From NCBI RefSeq assembly GCF_004118265.1, contig NZ_SDHW01000001.1, positions 1,674,001 through 1,738,000 of the forward strand: a stretch of 64,000 bases of DNA. Direction: 5' to 3'. The position numbers and the translations under genes are program-made. Below are positions 33,090-43,747 of the stretch, in pieces. Source of the DNA: Lacibacter luteus. GTDB taxonomy: Bacteria; Bacteroidota; Bacteroidia; Chitinophagales; Chitinophagaceae. The notes beneath the pieces are model-generated. The model did no database searches. It had not been told where the DNA came from and saw only the letters and a list, made by a program, of their open reading frames with translations. Numbering within the stretch: position 1 is the stretch's first letter; the number at the start of each line of letters is the position of its first letter.

Positions 33090-35474
33090 TTATTCTGTTC
33101 GTAAACTTTTAACCGGCTTAGCCAATGCTGCTCTTATGGCCTGGTACGAAACTGTAAGCAATGCCAGCAATACAATACCTGCTCCTGTAGCTGCAAACAA
33201 CCACCAGCTGAGTGCAGCCCTGTAAGGATAATTCTGCAGCCACTTATCTGCAAGCAGCCATGCAACAGGTATGGCAATACAAAGTGAAACCAATACGAGC
33301 TGTAAAAAATCTTTCGACAAAGCCTTTACAATTGTTGTTACAGATGCGCCCAATACTTTTCGTACACCAATTTCTTTCAAGCGTTTTTCTGCTGACAATA
33401 CCGATAACCCAAACAAGCCGATGCAGGAAATAAAAATGGTAAGAAAAGCACCAAACAATAACATCTTTTTCCATTTGGCTTCTGCTTCGTATTGGCGTTG
33501 GTTACTGATGTCTTTAAACTCGTAACTGTAAGGTTGTACAGGCAATAACCGTTTATAAACCTGTTCAACATATGGTAAGACAGCTGCTGCCGATCCTTCT
33601 TTAATACGTATAACTGCCAACCCGAAATTATTCTCGTCGTTACACAGCAACTGTGGTTTAATTACTTCGCTAAGTGCCGCATAGTGATGATCTTTCACCA
33701 CACCCACAACCGTGTACTTCTTTTCTCTATACCAGAAATCAACCACCTGTCCAACAGGTTCTTTCCATCCGGCTGCTTTTACAAACGCTTCGTTCACCAT
33801 TACTGCAGAACTTGTATCGGAAGTAAATGAACGGGAGAAGTTGCGTCCCTGCACAACAGGTATCTTATACAAAGGCAGATAATCAGCATCAACCCAATCC
33901 ATCGTAAACTCAATTTCTTTATTGCCATTCACTCTTGCCAATGTTCCATTAAATCCGTTATTGCGGACAGCAACCTGTTCTACATTTGGATTTTTTAATA
34001 ACTCCTGGCGAAAAACTGCAATTTCATTTTTTGAGATGTTGGGCACCGTAAGCACATGTTTATCGTTATACCCCAGATCTTTCGATACAAGAAAATGAAA
34101 CTGCCTGTACATAACAGTTGTTGCTATAATAAGAAGAGTGGCTAAAGAGAACTGCAGTACCACTAACGATTTTTGTAAATAATTCTTTCCTGCTAACCGG
34201 AAACGATTGTATAATGTTTGCACGGGATTAAAACCTGAAAGCACCAACGCCGGATAAAATCCTGCCAAAAACCCTGTAACAAAAAACAATGCTGCATAGC
34301 CGCTTATCAATTGCAGATCGAACAGATAAGCAAGCGACAACGCTTTGTTGGAAAGATCGTTAAAGAAGGGCAGTAACAATTGTGCAATGCCCAACCCCAA
34401 CACAAATGCAACAAAACAAATAATGTACGATTCGCCTAAAAACTGCGCAATGAGTTGGCGGCGATCGCTACCAACAACTTTGCGTACGCCAATTTCTTTT
34501 GCACGTTTTAACGAACGGGCTACTGTAAGGTTTACAAAATTGATACAGGCGATCAACAAAATAAACAATGCAATGCCCGACAGAATATAAGAATACATCG
34601 GATTGCTGGCGCCAACCATTCCGTTATCGGCACGATAATCCTTACTCAGGTGTATATCGGTATACGGTTGCAGCATGTATTCTGATTTGGCTTTGAAATT
34701 GTATTTCTCTGCCACTATCTTAATCATTTCCTTTGCATCTGTTTCATAAAACCGCATCATCTTTTTTTCTACCTGTTTTACATCTGCACCCGGTGCAAGT
34801 ACAACAAATGTGTTAAGAAAGAAGTTGAACCAATTCATACGATCCGAAATTTCATCGGGCCGTAATTCCATTTTCGTGAGCATCTGAAACTTAATAGAAG
34901 AATTCTGCGGGCAATCTTTTGCAACGGCTGTAACAGTATATGGTTTAAATGTACCATTGCGTTGCAACTTTAATGTTTTACCAACTACATCTGCAGAACC
35001 AAAAAATTTACGGGCAACCGTTTCGCTCAACACTACAGCATCGGGTTGTTGTAAAGCTGTTTTACCATCGCCATGCAACAATGGAAACTGCATCATGGAA
35101 AAGAAATTACTATCTACAAAATGCGCTTCCTGCCCAAGCACTTCCGTTCCTTTTTTAATATTTACATAGTCGCCCTGGAAACGTACAAACGAAACTATCT
35201 CCGGTACGCCCGATGCAAAAGCAGGTCCGTGAAAACTGCCGGTGTTTCCGCTTTGCATTGCAATACTTCCATCCGGATTTACTTCTTTGCTTACAATACG
35301 GTAAATATTGTTTACACCGGGAAGAAAGCGATCGTAACTCACTTCGTCCTTTGTGTATAAAAGAATCAGCATGGCGCATGCAAGCCCCATACTCAATCCG
35401 GCAATATTGATGAACGAATACACTTTGTTCTTCGAAAAATTCCGGAAAGCTGTTTTTAGATAATTTTTAAACAT
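33090..35474 (-). CDS. FtsX/MacB-type ABC permease 4
   Basis: About 794 residues from MFKNYLKTAFRNFSKNKVYS; an ATG at 35504 adds ten unlikely residues. Same layout as its neighbours: N-terminal TM (NIAGLSMGLACAMLILLYT), periplasmic domain, FtsX block with RSLKRAKEIGVRKVVGSDRR, TM, second periplasmic domain, FtsX block with SAEKRLKEIGVRKVLGAS, and tail KPVKSLRTE. A 45-bp gap separates it from permease 3, the widest in the permease run. Substrate unknown. Confidence 0.92.
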   Translation of the reverse strand: MFKNYLKTAFRNFSKNKVYSFINIAGLSMGLACAMLILLYTKDEVSYDRFLPGVNNIYRIVSKEVNPDGSIAMQSGNTGSFHGPAFASGVPEIVSFVRFQGDYVNIKKGTEVLGQEAHFVDSNFFSMMQFPLLHGDGKTALQQPDAVVLSETVARKFFGSADVVGKTLKLQRNGTFKPYTVTAVAKDCPQNSSIKFQMLTKMELRPDEISDRMNWFNFFLNTFVVLAPGADVKQVEKKMMRFYETDAKEMIKIVAEKYNFKAKSEYMLQPYTDIHLSKDYRADNGMVGASNPMYSYILSGIALFILLIACINFVNLTVARSLKRAKEIGVRKVVGSDRRQLIAQFLGESYIICFVAFVLGLGIAQLLLPFFNDLSNKALSLAYLFDLQLISGYAALFFVTGFLAGFYPALVLSGFNPVQTLYNRFRLAGKNYLQKSLVVLQFSLATLLIIATTVMYRQFHFLVSKDLGYNDKHVLTVPNISKNEIAVFRQELLKNPNVEQVAVRNNGFNGTLARVNGNKEIEFTMDWVDADYLPLYKIPVVQGRNFSRSFTSDTSSAVMVNEAFVKAAGWKEPVGQVVDFWYREKKYTVVGVVKDHHYAALSEVIKPQLLCNDENNFGLAVIRIKEGSAAAVLPYVEQVYKRLLPVQPYSYEFKDISNQRQYEAEAKWKKMLLFGAFLTIFISCIGLFGLSVLSAEKRLKEIGVRKVLGASVTTIVKALSKDFLQLVLVSLCIAIPVAWLLADKWLQNYPYRAALSWWLFAATGAGIVLLALLTVSYQAIRAALAKPVKSLRTE

Positions 35475-35519
35475 AGTATGTACAGTTTTGCAGCGCCAAC
35501 ACACTGCAGATGATAAGGT

Positions 35520-37946
35520 TTATTGTGTTCGCAAACTTTTTACAGGATTTGCTATTGCAGCCTTAATTGCCTGGAAGCTGATCGTTAACAATGCAATGCC
35601 TATTGCCACAATGCCCGCTGCTGCAAATACCCACCACGACAATTGAACCTTGTAGGCAAAATTTTCGAGCCAGCGATACATCGCATACCACACAACCGGA
35701 ACGGCAATTACAAATGCAATAAACACCAGTTGCAAAAAATCTTTTGATAATAAACGGGCAATAGTAAGCACGTTTGCGCCTAACACTTTACGTACACCTA
35801 TTTCCTTTGTTCGTGCTTCTACTGTGTAGGTGGCAAGACCGAATAAACCAAGGCAGGCAATAATTATGGCCCACACCGATGCAGTAGTAAACAACTTACT
35901 GTATTGTTGTTCGGAAATGTATTGCTTGTTGAAATTGTCATTTGCAAAAAAATATTCGAACGGATTGTTGCGGAAGTAAGATTTGAACATTGTTTCCAGC
36001 TGTGCAACATTATCCTGTATTCTATCGGTTTGCAGACGCACTGTAAAATAAGCACTGTTACTTTGCGGATAAAAAATGATCGGATCAATTGCTTTTTGCA
36101 ATCCGATATGATGATAATTTTTTACAACCCCTATTACCTGTAGTTTACGCTCATCCCACTGCACTTTTGTGTTTAATGCTTCTTCAGGCGATTTAAAGCC
36201 AAGTTCTTCAATTGCTTTTTCGTTCATCAGCACTTTATCATTGTCATTCCAATCAACCATTGTTTCTGCCTGTGTAAATGTGCGGCCTGCAGCTAAACCT
36301 ATCTGGTAGGTGTTGAGATAACGATCATCGATCAACGCAAAAGAAAACGATTTCAACTCGTCACCTTTTCTTGAGCCGGGTTGCGAAAAACCTGATGTTG
36401 CAAAATTGTAACCATTGCCCGGCACACTTCCGCTAAGCGAATAATCTTTTACAAAACTTTGCTGTGCAATTGCATTGATGAAAGCGGTGCGTCGCATCTT
36501 GTAAGTGCTGTCTTTATCAACCTGTGGTCCACGGATAACAAGCAGCTGATCGGTATTAACACCCAGGTTTTTATTCTGCATATAATTCAACTGCCTGTAT
36601 ATAAAAGCAGTTGCCAACAGCAACCCAATTGAAATGGAAAACTGAAACACCACAAGCGATTTACGCAGCACAACAGCTTTGGTTGTTTTTACGAGCTTCC
36701 CTTTTAATGTTTCAACCGGATTAAAACCCGAAAGACTGTAAGCCGTATAAGCACCAGATAGCAAAGAACCGATAATAAGCAGCACCAACCCTGCAACCCA
36801 TGCCGGTGTAGAGAGTAACGATGTAAACGTAAGTTCCTTTTCAATAATGGTATTAAACAGCGGCTGCAACAGGCGTACAATTAACAATGCCAAACCAAAA
36901 CTGATCAGATTCACCAACATTGATTCGCCCAGAAACTGTAATACAAGCGACCCTCTTGAAGCACCTACCACCTTACGTACACCTACCTCGTTTGCACGCT
37001 TTAATGCATTGGCAGTTGAAAGATTAATATAGTTAAACCATGCTATTGCAAGAATAAGTATTGCGATGATGCTGAGGATATACACGTACTTTAAATTGCC
37101 GCTTGTTTGATAGGTATCGCTGAAGGATGCCGGCAGATGTACATTTGCAAATGGCTGCAACCGGAACACGAGACCATCTTTATCTTTTTTAAGTTCGTTG
37201 CGGAGCGTCGTTAATTTTTGTTCCAGCTTTTTATAATCTGCCGTTTCGTTTATTCTGAAATATGTATGAATGTATTGCGAACTGAGGTTATCTAACTGTG
37301 CCCAATCGTTATCGTTAAGATTAGCCGGATTACTTAATGTTTCAAGAGAGAAAACCATATCGTAACGGATATCTGAATTAACGGGTATATCGTATACCCC
37401 ACTTACTGTATAATTTGCTTTTCCAAACTGGTTATACAGTGTAAGCGATTGGCCAACAGGTTCAGCTTTGCCAAAATATTTTTTTGCTGTTGCCGTCGAT
37501 AAAAAAACAACATTCGGCTTTTTAAATGCAGCTGCACTTCCTTCCAAAACGTTGAAGCTGAAAAACTCAAAGAAATTTCCTTCTGCATATCCAACATTTG
37601 TTTCCCGAAACGGTTCTGCGTTTTCTGCATTACGCCGAACAATGCCTTGCCCTACTCCCTCTTCAAAGCGGCAGTACGCTTGTATTTCGGGAAAACGATC
37701 TTTTGCTTTTTGTGCCCAGCCCGGTTCCACCTGTGGCCATGTTTGTCCTTTCGGATCTTCGTTTAATAAACGATAGGTTGTTGCGATATTCTCATGAAAC
37801 CCATTCACACTTTTTTCAAAACTTACATACTGCAGTATAAGTATGAATGCTGCAATGCCCATTGCCAGGCCTGCAATATTGATGAAACTGTACAGCTTGT
37901 TACGCCATAAGTTTCTTAAAGTTATTTTGAAATAGGTTTTGAGCAT
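35520..37946 (-). CDS. FtsX/MacB-type ABC permease 3
   Basis: An 808-residue double FtsX permease beginning MLKTYFKITLRNLWRNKLYS, with TM NIAGLAMGIAAFILILQYV. Both FtsX blocks carry the coupling motif (NALKRANEVGVRKVVGASRG and EARTKEIGVRKVLGANV). It ends NPVKSLRTQ. The periplasmic parts (about 45-280 and 465-670) vary most among the five paralogues, as expected if they set substrate or partner choice. Located 11 bp after permease 2. Confidence 0.92.
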   Translation of the reverse strand: MLKTYFKITLRNLWRNKLYSFINIAGLAMGIAAFILILQYVSFEKSVNGFHENIATTYRLLNEDPKGQTWPQVEPGWAQKAKDRFPEIQAYCRFEEGVGQGIVRRNAENAEPFRETNVGYAEGNFFEFFSFNVLEGSAAAFKKPNVVFLSTATAKKYFGKAEPVGQSLTLYNQFGKANYTVSGVYDIPVNSDIRYDMVFSLETLSNPANLNDNDWAQLDNLSSQYIHTYFRINETADYKKLEQKLTTLRNELKKDKDGLVFRLQPFANVHLPASFSDTYQTSGNLKYVYILSIIAILILAIAWFNYINLSTANALKRANEVGVRKVVGASRGSLVLQFLGESMLVNLISFGLALLIVRLLQPLFNTIIEKELTFTSLLSTPAWVAGLVLLIIGSLLSGAYTAYSLSGFNPVETLKGKLVKTTKAVVLRKSLVVFQFSISIGLLLATAFIYRQLNYMQNKNLGVNTDQLLVIRGPQVDKDSTYKMRRTAFINAIAQQSFVKDYSLSGSVPGNGYNFATSGFSQPGSRKGDELKSFSFALIDDRYLNTYQIGLAAGRTFTQAETMVDWNDNDKVLMNEKAIEELGFKSPEEALNTKVQWDERKLQVIGVVKNYHHIGLQKAIDPIIFYPQSNSAYFTVRLQTDRIQDNVAQLETMFKSYFRNNPFEYFFANDNFNKQYISEQQYSKLFTTASVWAIIIACLGLFGLATYTVEARTKEIGVRKVLGANVLTIARLLSKDFLQLVFIAFVIAVPVVWYAMYRWLENFAYKVQLSWWVFAAAGIVAIGIALLTISFQAIKAAIANPVKSLRTQ

Positions 37947-37957
37947 ACCATATCGTT

Positions 37958-40390
37958 TTATTCGTTTCGTAAACTCTTTACAGGGTTCGTTAACGCAGCC
38001 TTAATTGCATGCGAGCTTACTGTGAGTACTGCAATGAGTAATGCAACAAATCCGGCTAAAGCAAATACCCACCAGCTGATGTTTACACGATAAGCAAAAT
38101 CACGCAACCAGGTACTCATGGCCCACCATGCCACAGGAAAAGCAATGAGTGATGCAATACAAACCAGCTTTACAAAATCTTTTGAGAGCAATGTGGTAAT
38201 ACTTGTTACCGATGCGCCTAATACTTTACGCACACCAATTTCTTTTGTGCGTTGTTCAGCCATATATGCAGCCAAACCAAACAAACCCAGGCAGGCAATA
38301 AAAATGGCCAGCAATGCAAACGATAAAGCTACTTTACCAATACGTTGTTCTGCACGGTACATGTTATCGAACGAATCATCAAGAAACTGGTAGCTGAACG
38401 GCATATCGGGCGCCATGGTTTTCCATTTTGCTTCAATGTTTTTGATAAGTGCAGTTACATCGCCTGCCGATACTTTAAATGCTGTAGCCCATTTATTATT
38501 ACCAAGCCGCATAGCAAGCGGACCAATATTCTGCCGTAACGATTCGAAGTTGAAATTTTTTACAACTGCTACGATCGTATACGAAATAATTTCGTTGGCA
38601 TTACCGGTGGATGTATAAAGCTTTTTGCCAACAGGATCATCCATACCAATTAGTTTGGCAACTGCTTCATTAATAATAATGGCTGTTGTATCGGAGCCAT
38701 ACTCTTTCGAAAAATTTCTTCCTTTCAGCACTTCCATTCCCATCACCGGTATATAATCGTAATCAACATTCCATACCTGCATGTTAAAGCCATTCTTCTC
38801 ATTCATTACTGCTTCGGTAGAAAATGTATTATCATTACGAGATGAGTTGCTTACAGGTAAATAACCTGCAAATGACGATGCTTTTACACCACTCATTTTC
38901 CCTACTTCGTTACGGAAAGCATCGGCCTTTGTGTTTAACGCCCATGTGCCGTTTACAATCAGCAACTGGTCTTTATTAAAACCGATCTTGGCATTTTGTA
39001 TATAATTCAACTGGCGAAACACTACGATAGTACCAATGATGAGTACAATGGATGTAAAGAACTGGAATACCACCAATGCACTTCTGAAATTACTTCGGCT
39101 GAATGCTTTACCTGTTCTTCCTTTTAATACTGCAATAGGTTGAAAGGAAGAGAGGAAAAATGCAGGATACAAACCGGCCAGCACGCCTGTTACAACAGGC
39201 ATCAACAACAGGAATAATAAATACCCTGGCTGCAGCAACATTTCTATACTTAAACTTTTTCCGGCAATGCTGTTGAAATAACCAACACTCAACCATACTA
39301 ATCCAATGGCGATGATCAAACCAATAAACACCATCAATGTTGACTCTGTAAGAAACTGGCCGATCAATGATTTTTTTCCGGTGCCTAATACTTTGCGGAT
39401 GCCCACTTCTTTTGCACGGTTAGCCGAACGGGCAGTAGAAAGATTCATAAAGTTTACACAGGCGATCAACAAAATAAACAATGCCACTGCCGAAAAAATA
39501 TATACATACTGAATACTGCTGTTAACACCCAGCTCCGGAAAACGATCGGAGTACAAATGAATATCGAGCATGGGCATTAACGAATACTCAAGTTTGTTTC
39601 CTGTGCGTGCAAAATCTTCCATGCTGTTTATCTGCATAAACTGTTTTGCCTGCGGCAGAATATATTTATCAATCAGCTGCTTAAAGTTTTTATTAAAAGC
39701 TTTGTAATCGGCTCCGGGTTGCAATACAATATAGGTTTGAAAATTATGGCTCAGGAAATTGCCCCAGCCATATTCCACATTATCCATCGAAAAAAGAAAA
39801 TCGTAATTGAAGTGTGCGTTCTGCGGCATGTCTTTAATTACAGCCGTTACTTTATACACGGTGTGTTTTTCGTCGTTTACTTCAATGCCTTTGCCCATTG
39901 CATCAACAGTGCCGAAATATTTTTTGGCAGCCGATTCACTTATTACAACTGTATTGGGTTCGTTTAATGCAGTTTTTGCATTGCCGGCAACAACAGGTAA
40001 TGTAAACACATCAAAAATGGTTGAATCGGCATGCGCCACTTTTGTTTCTTCAATAAACGTTGTGCCCTTTTTCAACAGTTTCGATCCACTGGATGCATAA
40101 ATTCTTGTAAACTGTTCTACCTGCGGATAATCTTTTTTGAGTGTAGCTCCCATAGGGTCGCTGCACACCGCAAGCCGGAGATCGGATCCGCCAAAACGGA
40201 TGTCAGAATCAACCCGATAAATACGACTGGCCTTTGTGTTGTGTTTATCGTAACTGAGTTCATCCATTACATACATACTGATAAGGATGAAGCAAGCCAG
40301 TCCAACTGCTAACCCAACAATATTGAGCAGCGAAAATGTTTTATTCTTAAGGAGGTTTCGCCAGGCAACGACAATGTAATTCTTAAACAT
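37958..40390 (-). CDS. FtsX/MacB-type ABC permease 2
   Basis: An 810-residue double FtsX permease from MFKNYIVVAWRNLLKNKTFS. The first TM is NIVGLAVGLACFILISMYV; the coupling motifs are SANRAKEVGIRKVLGTGKK and EQRTKEIGVRKVLGAS; the tail is NPVKSLRNE. It lies 11 bp after permease 1, and the start-stop spacing suggests translational coupling. Shares the array's common topology: one TM, periplasmic domain, three TM, one TM, periplasmic domain, three TM. Confidence 0.92.
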   Translation of the reverse strand: MFKNYIVVAWRNLLKNKTFSLLNIVGLAVGLACFILISMYVMDELSYDKHNTKASRIYRVDSDIRFGGSDLRLAVCSDPMGATLKKDYPQVEQFTRIYASSGSKLLKKGTTFIEETKVAHADSTIFDVFTLPVVAGNAKTALNEPNTVVISESAAKKYFGTVDAMGKGIEVNDEKHTVYKVTAVIKDMPQNAHFNYDFLFSMDNVEYGWGNFLSHNFQTYIVLQPGADYKAFNKNFKQLIDKYILPQAKQFMQINSMEDFARTGNKLEYSLMPMLDIHLYSDRFPELGVNSSIQYVYIFSAVALFILLIACVNFMNLSTARSANRAKEVGIRKVLGTGKKSLIGQFLTESTLMVFIGLIIAIGLVWLSVGYFNSIAGKSLSIEMLLQPGYLLFLLLMPVVTGVLAGLYPAFFLSSFQPIAVLKGRTGKAFSRSNFRSALVVFQFFTSIVLIIGTIVVFRQLNYIQNAKIGFNKDQLLIVNGTWALNTKADAFRNEVGKMSGVKASSFAGYLPVSNSSRNDNTFSTEAVMNEKNGFNMQVWNVDYDYIPVMGMEVLKGRNFSKEYGSDTTAIIINEAVAKLIGMDDPVGKKLYTSTGNANEIISYTIVAVVKNFNFESLRQNIGPLAMRLGNNKWATAFKVSAGDVTALIKNIEAKWKTMAPDMPFSYQFLDDSFDNMYRAEQRIGKVALSFALLAIFIACLGLFGLAAYMAEQRTKEIGVRKVLGASVTSITTLLSKDFVKLVCIASLIAFPVAWWAMSTWLRDFAYRVNISWWVFALAGFVALLIAVLTVSSHAIKAALTNPVKSLRNE

Positions 40391-40401
40391 GATGATAGGT
40401 T

Positions 40402-42831
40402 TTATTCAGTCCGCAAACTTTTTACAGGATTTTGAGTAGCTGCTCTAACCGTATTAAAGCTGATGGTAACAAAGGCGATGATGATGGCTGTGAGTGCAAC
40501 CAATACAAACATCCACCATTCAAGTTTAACACGATAAGGAAACGATTCGAGCCATTTACTCATGGCCAACCAGGATATAGGTGTGGCAATAAGCACAGCA
40601 ATTAATACCAGCTTTAAGAAATCTTTGGAGATGAGGAATGAAAGCGTTGGCACATCGGCTCCCAATACTTTACGCACACCAATTTCTTTTACCCTTTGCT
40701 GAATAATGAGCAATACCATAGCCAGCAATCCGAGGCAGGAAAGTACAATAGAAATAATTGCAGCAATGCTGAACAGGAACGACATCATTTTTTCCTGCTT
40801 GTACCAGTTCTCTACATTCTCATCAACAAACGAACCTTTAAATTCCCGACCGGGTTCAAGTAAAGCCATCTCTCTTTGCAATGCATCCATTACAGCTTCC
40901 CTGTTTTGTGCATTGGTACGGATAAAGCAATACCGTACCGGTGTGTTTTTGGTATAGATCATTGCAAGCGGCTCTTTCTTTTCACGCAGGGAATACATAT
41001 GAAAATCGGGTATAACAGCAACAATGTTCCATGCAGGTGCCCCGCTATCTACCAGTATATGCTGACCTATCAGTTGTTTTTCGTTAAACTGTTTTGCAGA
41101 ACTTTCGGTAAGTATTACATGCTGCAAAGTATCTGCCGCATAACTCACATCAATATCATTTCCTTCAATTGGTTTTATGCCGAACGTTTGCAGAAAATCT
41201 GCATCAACAAAATTGATGTTGGTTGTAACGTTCGCTCCTTTATAGCCAAACGAATTGGTTAGCTTGGCAGAACTTCCATCGAGCCCTACACCAACATTGA
41301 TGTGACTGCCCGAAACAGACAACACACCGGGATTGGAAGCTAAACGTGTACGGAGTTTTTCAATATTCTTTCTTCCGTTTTCGGGTTTATGAAACGGAAT
41401 GCTGATGAGGTACTCCTGGTTTAAACCCAAATCGGCAGTTTGTAAATGTTTAAACTGTTGGTAGATGATGAATGTGCAACTGATCATAATACAGGCAATA
41501 ACAAACTGCACTACAATTAATGCGCTGCGTATAAAACTTTTTCGCTTTAAGGTTACTTTTCCTTTTAATGTTTCCACTACCTGGAACTTACTCATCAACC
41601 ACGAAGGATAGCCGCCTGCAATGAACGAAACGAAAAGCAATAAGCTGAATGCAAGCAAGAGAAACGCCGGTTCCAGCATCATCTCTGCCAATGGCATGCC
41701 GCCACCTGTTTGTTGCTGTATTACTGCTACCAGCACTTTTGCAAACAACATCGATAACACAAAAGCAACAAAGCAAAGCAGAAAACTTTCGCTCCACAAT
41801 TGTGCAAACAAACCTTCTTTGGCTGCACCCAAACATTTACGCACACCAATTTCCCTGCTGCGTGTAAATGCATTAGCCAGATTAATGTTTACAAAATTGA
41901 AACAGGCTATGAGTATAATGAGCAATCCAACCAGCAGTATCACATATATTTCCGCTTTGTTTACTCCATTGCCCAAACCACTGATGCGTGGCGAAAAATG
42001 CAGCTCTGTTAACGAAAGTAAACGGGTGGCAAAAATATCGCCACGGTTATCGGGCTTTGCTCCTTCACGCTTCAGGCTTTCGTACCAACCGGGTAAATTT
42101 TTCTTGTTACATACAATCAACTGTTTCTCGGCCTGCTCCTGTGTTGCATTTTCTTTCAGCATTACAAAAACAGCATGGTGCTGATTATCCCAATTGTTTT
42201 TTTCCGATGCATAACTACCTGCGTTTTCTATACGGGCCAAAGCATCAAACCGAAGGCTGCTGTTGTTTGGAAAATTTTTAAGCACAGCAACAACCGTCAT
42301 CTCTTTCAACTTACTACCGCTGTAAGGCGATTGAATTGTTTTACCAATTGGATCTTCATTACCAAAAATCCGCTTTGCAGCAGCTTCGGTCAATACAACA
42401 TCGGTAAGATTGGTTAACGGGTTAGCAGCATTTCCTTTTGCAACAGGAAAGCTGAACATCTGCAGAAAATCTTCATCTACCAGCATGGTGCTGATGTCAA
42501 CCTCTTTTTCTTTGTACACAACAAGGTTGCTTCCATATAAATAACGTGTTGCTTTATCAATAGCAGGAACTTCTGCTTTAAACATTGGCGCTGCAGGATA
42601 GCCAAATACATTTCCTATTTGCGAGCCCGACTCCCTGTTAAATACCTGGTAAGCCTGGAATATTTTTTTGCGGTTAGCATGGCTTTTATCGTAACTGAAC
42701 TGTCCGTAAACAGCCAGCAACACCATAATGCCAATGGTGAAGCCGATAAACAAACCGGCGAGGTTAATACCTGTATGAAATTTGTTTTTAAACAAACTGC
42801 GCCAGGCTATTTTAATGTAGTTTTTTAACAT
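40402..42831 (-). CDS. FtsX/MacB-type ABC permease 1
   Basis: An 809-residue double FtsX permease from MLKNYIKIAWRSLFKNKFHT. The first TM is NLAGLFIGFTIGIMVLLAVY; the coupling motifs are AFTRSREIGVRKCLGAAKEG and QQRVKEIGVRKVLGADV; the tail is NPVKSLRTE. It directly follows ATPase A (32-bp gap). The N-terminal FtsX motif carries a Cys where the paralogues have Val, a small private change. Likely the first partner of ATPase A. Confidence 0.92.
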   Translation of the reverse strand: MLKNYIKIAWRSLFKNKFHTGINLAGLFIGFTIGIMVLLAVYGQFSYDKSHANRKKIFQAYQVFNRESGSQIGNVFGYPAAPMFKAEVPAIDKATRYLYGSNLVVYKEKEVDISTMLVDEDFLQMFSFPVAKGNAANPLTNLTDVVLTEAAAKRIFGNEDPIGKTIQSPYSGSKLKEMTVVAVLKNFPNNSSLRFDALARIENAGSYASEKNNWDNQHHAVFVMLKENATQEQAEKQLIVCNKKNLPGWYESLKREGAKPDNRGDIFATRLLSLTELHFSPRISGLGNGVNKAEIYVILLVGLLIILIACFNFVNINLANAFTRSREIGVRKCLGAAKEGLFAQLWSESFLLCFVAFVLSMLFAKVLVAVIQQQTGGGMPLAEMMLEPAFLLLAFSLLLFVSFIAGGYPSWLMSKFQVVETLKGKVTLKRKSFIRSALIVVQFVIACIMISCTFIIYQQFKHLQTADLGLNQEYLISIPFHKPENGRKNIEKLRTRLASNPGVLSVSGSHINVGVGLDGSSAKLTNSFGYKGANVTTNINFVDADFLQTFGIKPIEGNDIDVSYAADTLQHVILTESSAKQFNEKQLIGQHILVDSGAPAWNIVAVIPDFHMYSLREKKEPLAMIYTKNTPVRYCFIRTNAQNREAVMDALQREMALLEPGREFKGSFVDENVENWYKQEKMMSFLFSIAAIISIVLSCLGLLAMVLLIIQQRVKEIGVRKVLGADVPTLSFLISKDFLKLVLIAVLIATPISWLAMSKWLESFPYRVKLEWWMFVLVALTAIIIAFVTISFNTVRAATQNPVKSLRTE

Positions 42832-42863
42832 GAGAATGATGATAAGGGTGATAAGGCTTAAGG

Positions 42864-43541
42864 TTATACCAGTATGTTTTCAGTAACCGTTTGTCCGTCG
42901 AGCATACGAATAATACGGTGACTGTATTTAGCATCATGCTCACTATGTGTAACCATGATGATGGTTGTGCCTTGCTCGTTTAAATCGGTAAGCAGCTGCA
43001 TTACTTCGTTACCGTTTGATGAATCGAGGTTACCCGTTGGTTCATCGGCAAGAATTAATTTAGGTTTGTTAACAACGGCCCTTGCTACTGCCACACGTTG
43101 CTGCTGACCACCACTTAATTGCTGCGGATAGTGATTGCGGCGATGCATGATCTGCATTTTATCCAGCACTTCTTCTACACGTGTTTTACGATCGGCTGCT
43201 TTTACTCCGGTGTAGATGAGTGGAAGTTCTACGTTTTCAAAAACAGTGAGTTCATCAATAAGATTAAAACTCTGGAACACGAAGCCGATGTTATGTTTAC
43301 GCAAATCGGCACGCTTCCGTTCGTTAAAGCCGGCTACTTCAATTCCATTGAACATAAAGCTGCCGCCATCAGCATCATCGAGCAAACCAACAATGTTTAA
43401 CAAGGTTGATTTACCGCAACCGCTCGGGCCCATTATTGCAACAAATTCACCTTCCTTTATTTCAAATGAAAGTTTATTCAATGCCACCGTTTCCACTTCT
43501 TCGGTACGGTAATATTTCTCCAGGTTTGTAATCTTGATCAT
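42864..43541 (-). CDS. ABC transporter ATPase A (MacB/LolD-like)
   Basis: A 225-residue ATPase beginning MIKITNLEKYYRTEEVETVA, with all motifs standard: IMGPSGCGKSTLLNIVGLL (Walker A), NIGFVFQSFNLIDELT (Q-loop), LSGGQQQRVAVARAVV (signature), [16 protein letters not shown] (Walker B and D-loop) and IIMVTHSEHDA (H-switch). It should energise the FtsX-type permeases encoded downstream. It follows the small peptide gene by 24 bp. Confidence 0.95.
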   Translation of the reverse strand: MIKITNLEKYYRTEEVETVALNKLSFEIKEGEFVAIMGPSGCGKSTLLNIVGLLDDADGGSFMFNGIEVAGFNERKRADLRKHNIGFVFQSFNLIDELTVFENVELPLIYTGVKAADRKTRVEEVLDKMQIMHRRNHYPQQLSGGQQQRVAVARAVVNKPKLILADEPTGNLDSSNGNEVMQLLTDLNEQGTTIIMVTHSEHDAKYSHRIIRMLDGQTVTENILV

Positions 43542-43565
43542 ACTATGATATGGTTTTACTGTTTA

Positions 43566-43736
43566 TTAAAGTAACATGTGATTAAAAGGAATCAGTTCTG
43601 TAAACGCAGGTGCAGCTTTCGTTTTTTGCATTGCCGCCTGTACTGTTTTGTTTTTATTGCAGGCGTTTGTTGGGGTTACCAATCCATCGCCCGCAAACAA
43701 GAAGAACAACAACAGAAATAAACTATTCGGTTTCAT
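43566..43736 (-). CDS. 56-residue putative secreted peptide in exporter operon
   Basis: An open frame of 56 codons with ATG at 43736, 11 bp after the adaptor stop, and TAA 24 bp before ATPase A. The N-terminus MKPNSLFLLLFFLFAGDG looks like a signal peptide or signal anchor. The rest (about 37 residues, one Cys, KNKTVQAAMQKTKAAPAF) is basic and Ala-rich. I recognise no family, and the lipobox is poor (PTNAC). The tight placement inside the operon and the operon-like spacing argue that it is translated. It could be the exporter's substrate, a signalling peptide or a small subunit; this is inference. Confidence 0.6.
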   Translation of the reverse strand: MKPNSLFLLLFFLFAGDGLVTPTNACNKNKTVQAAMQKTKAAPAFTELIPFNHMLL

Positions 43737-43747
43737 ATTGCTTGTTT

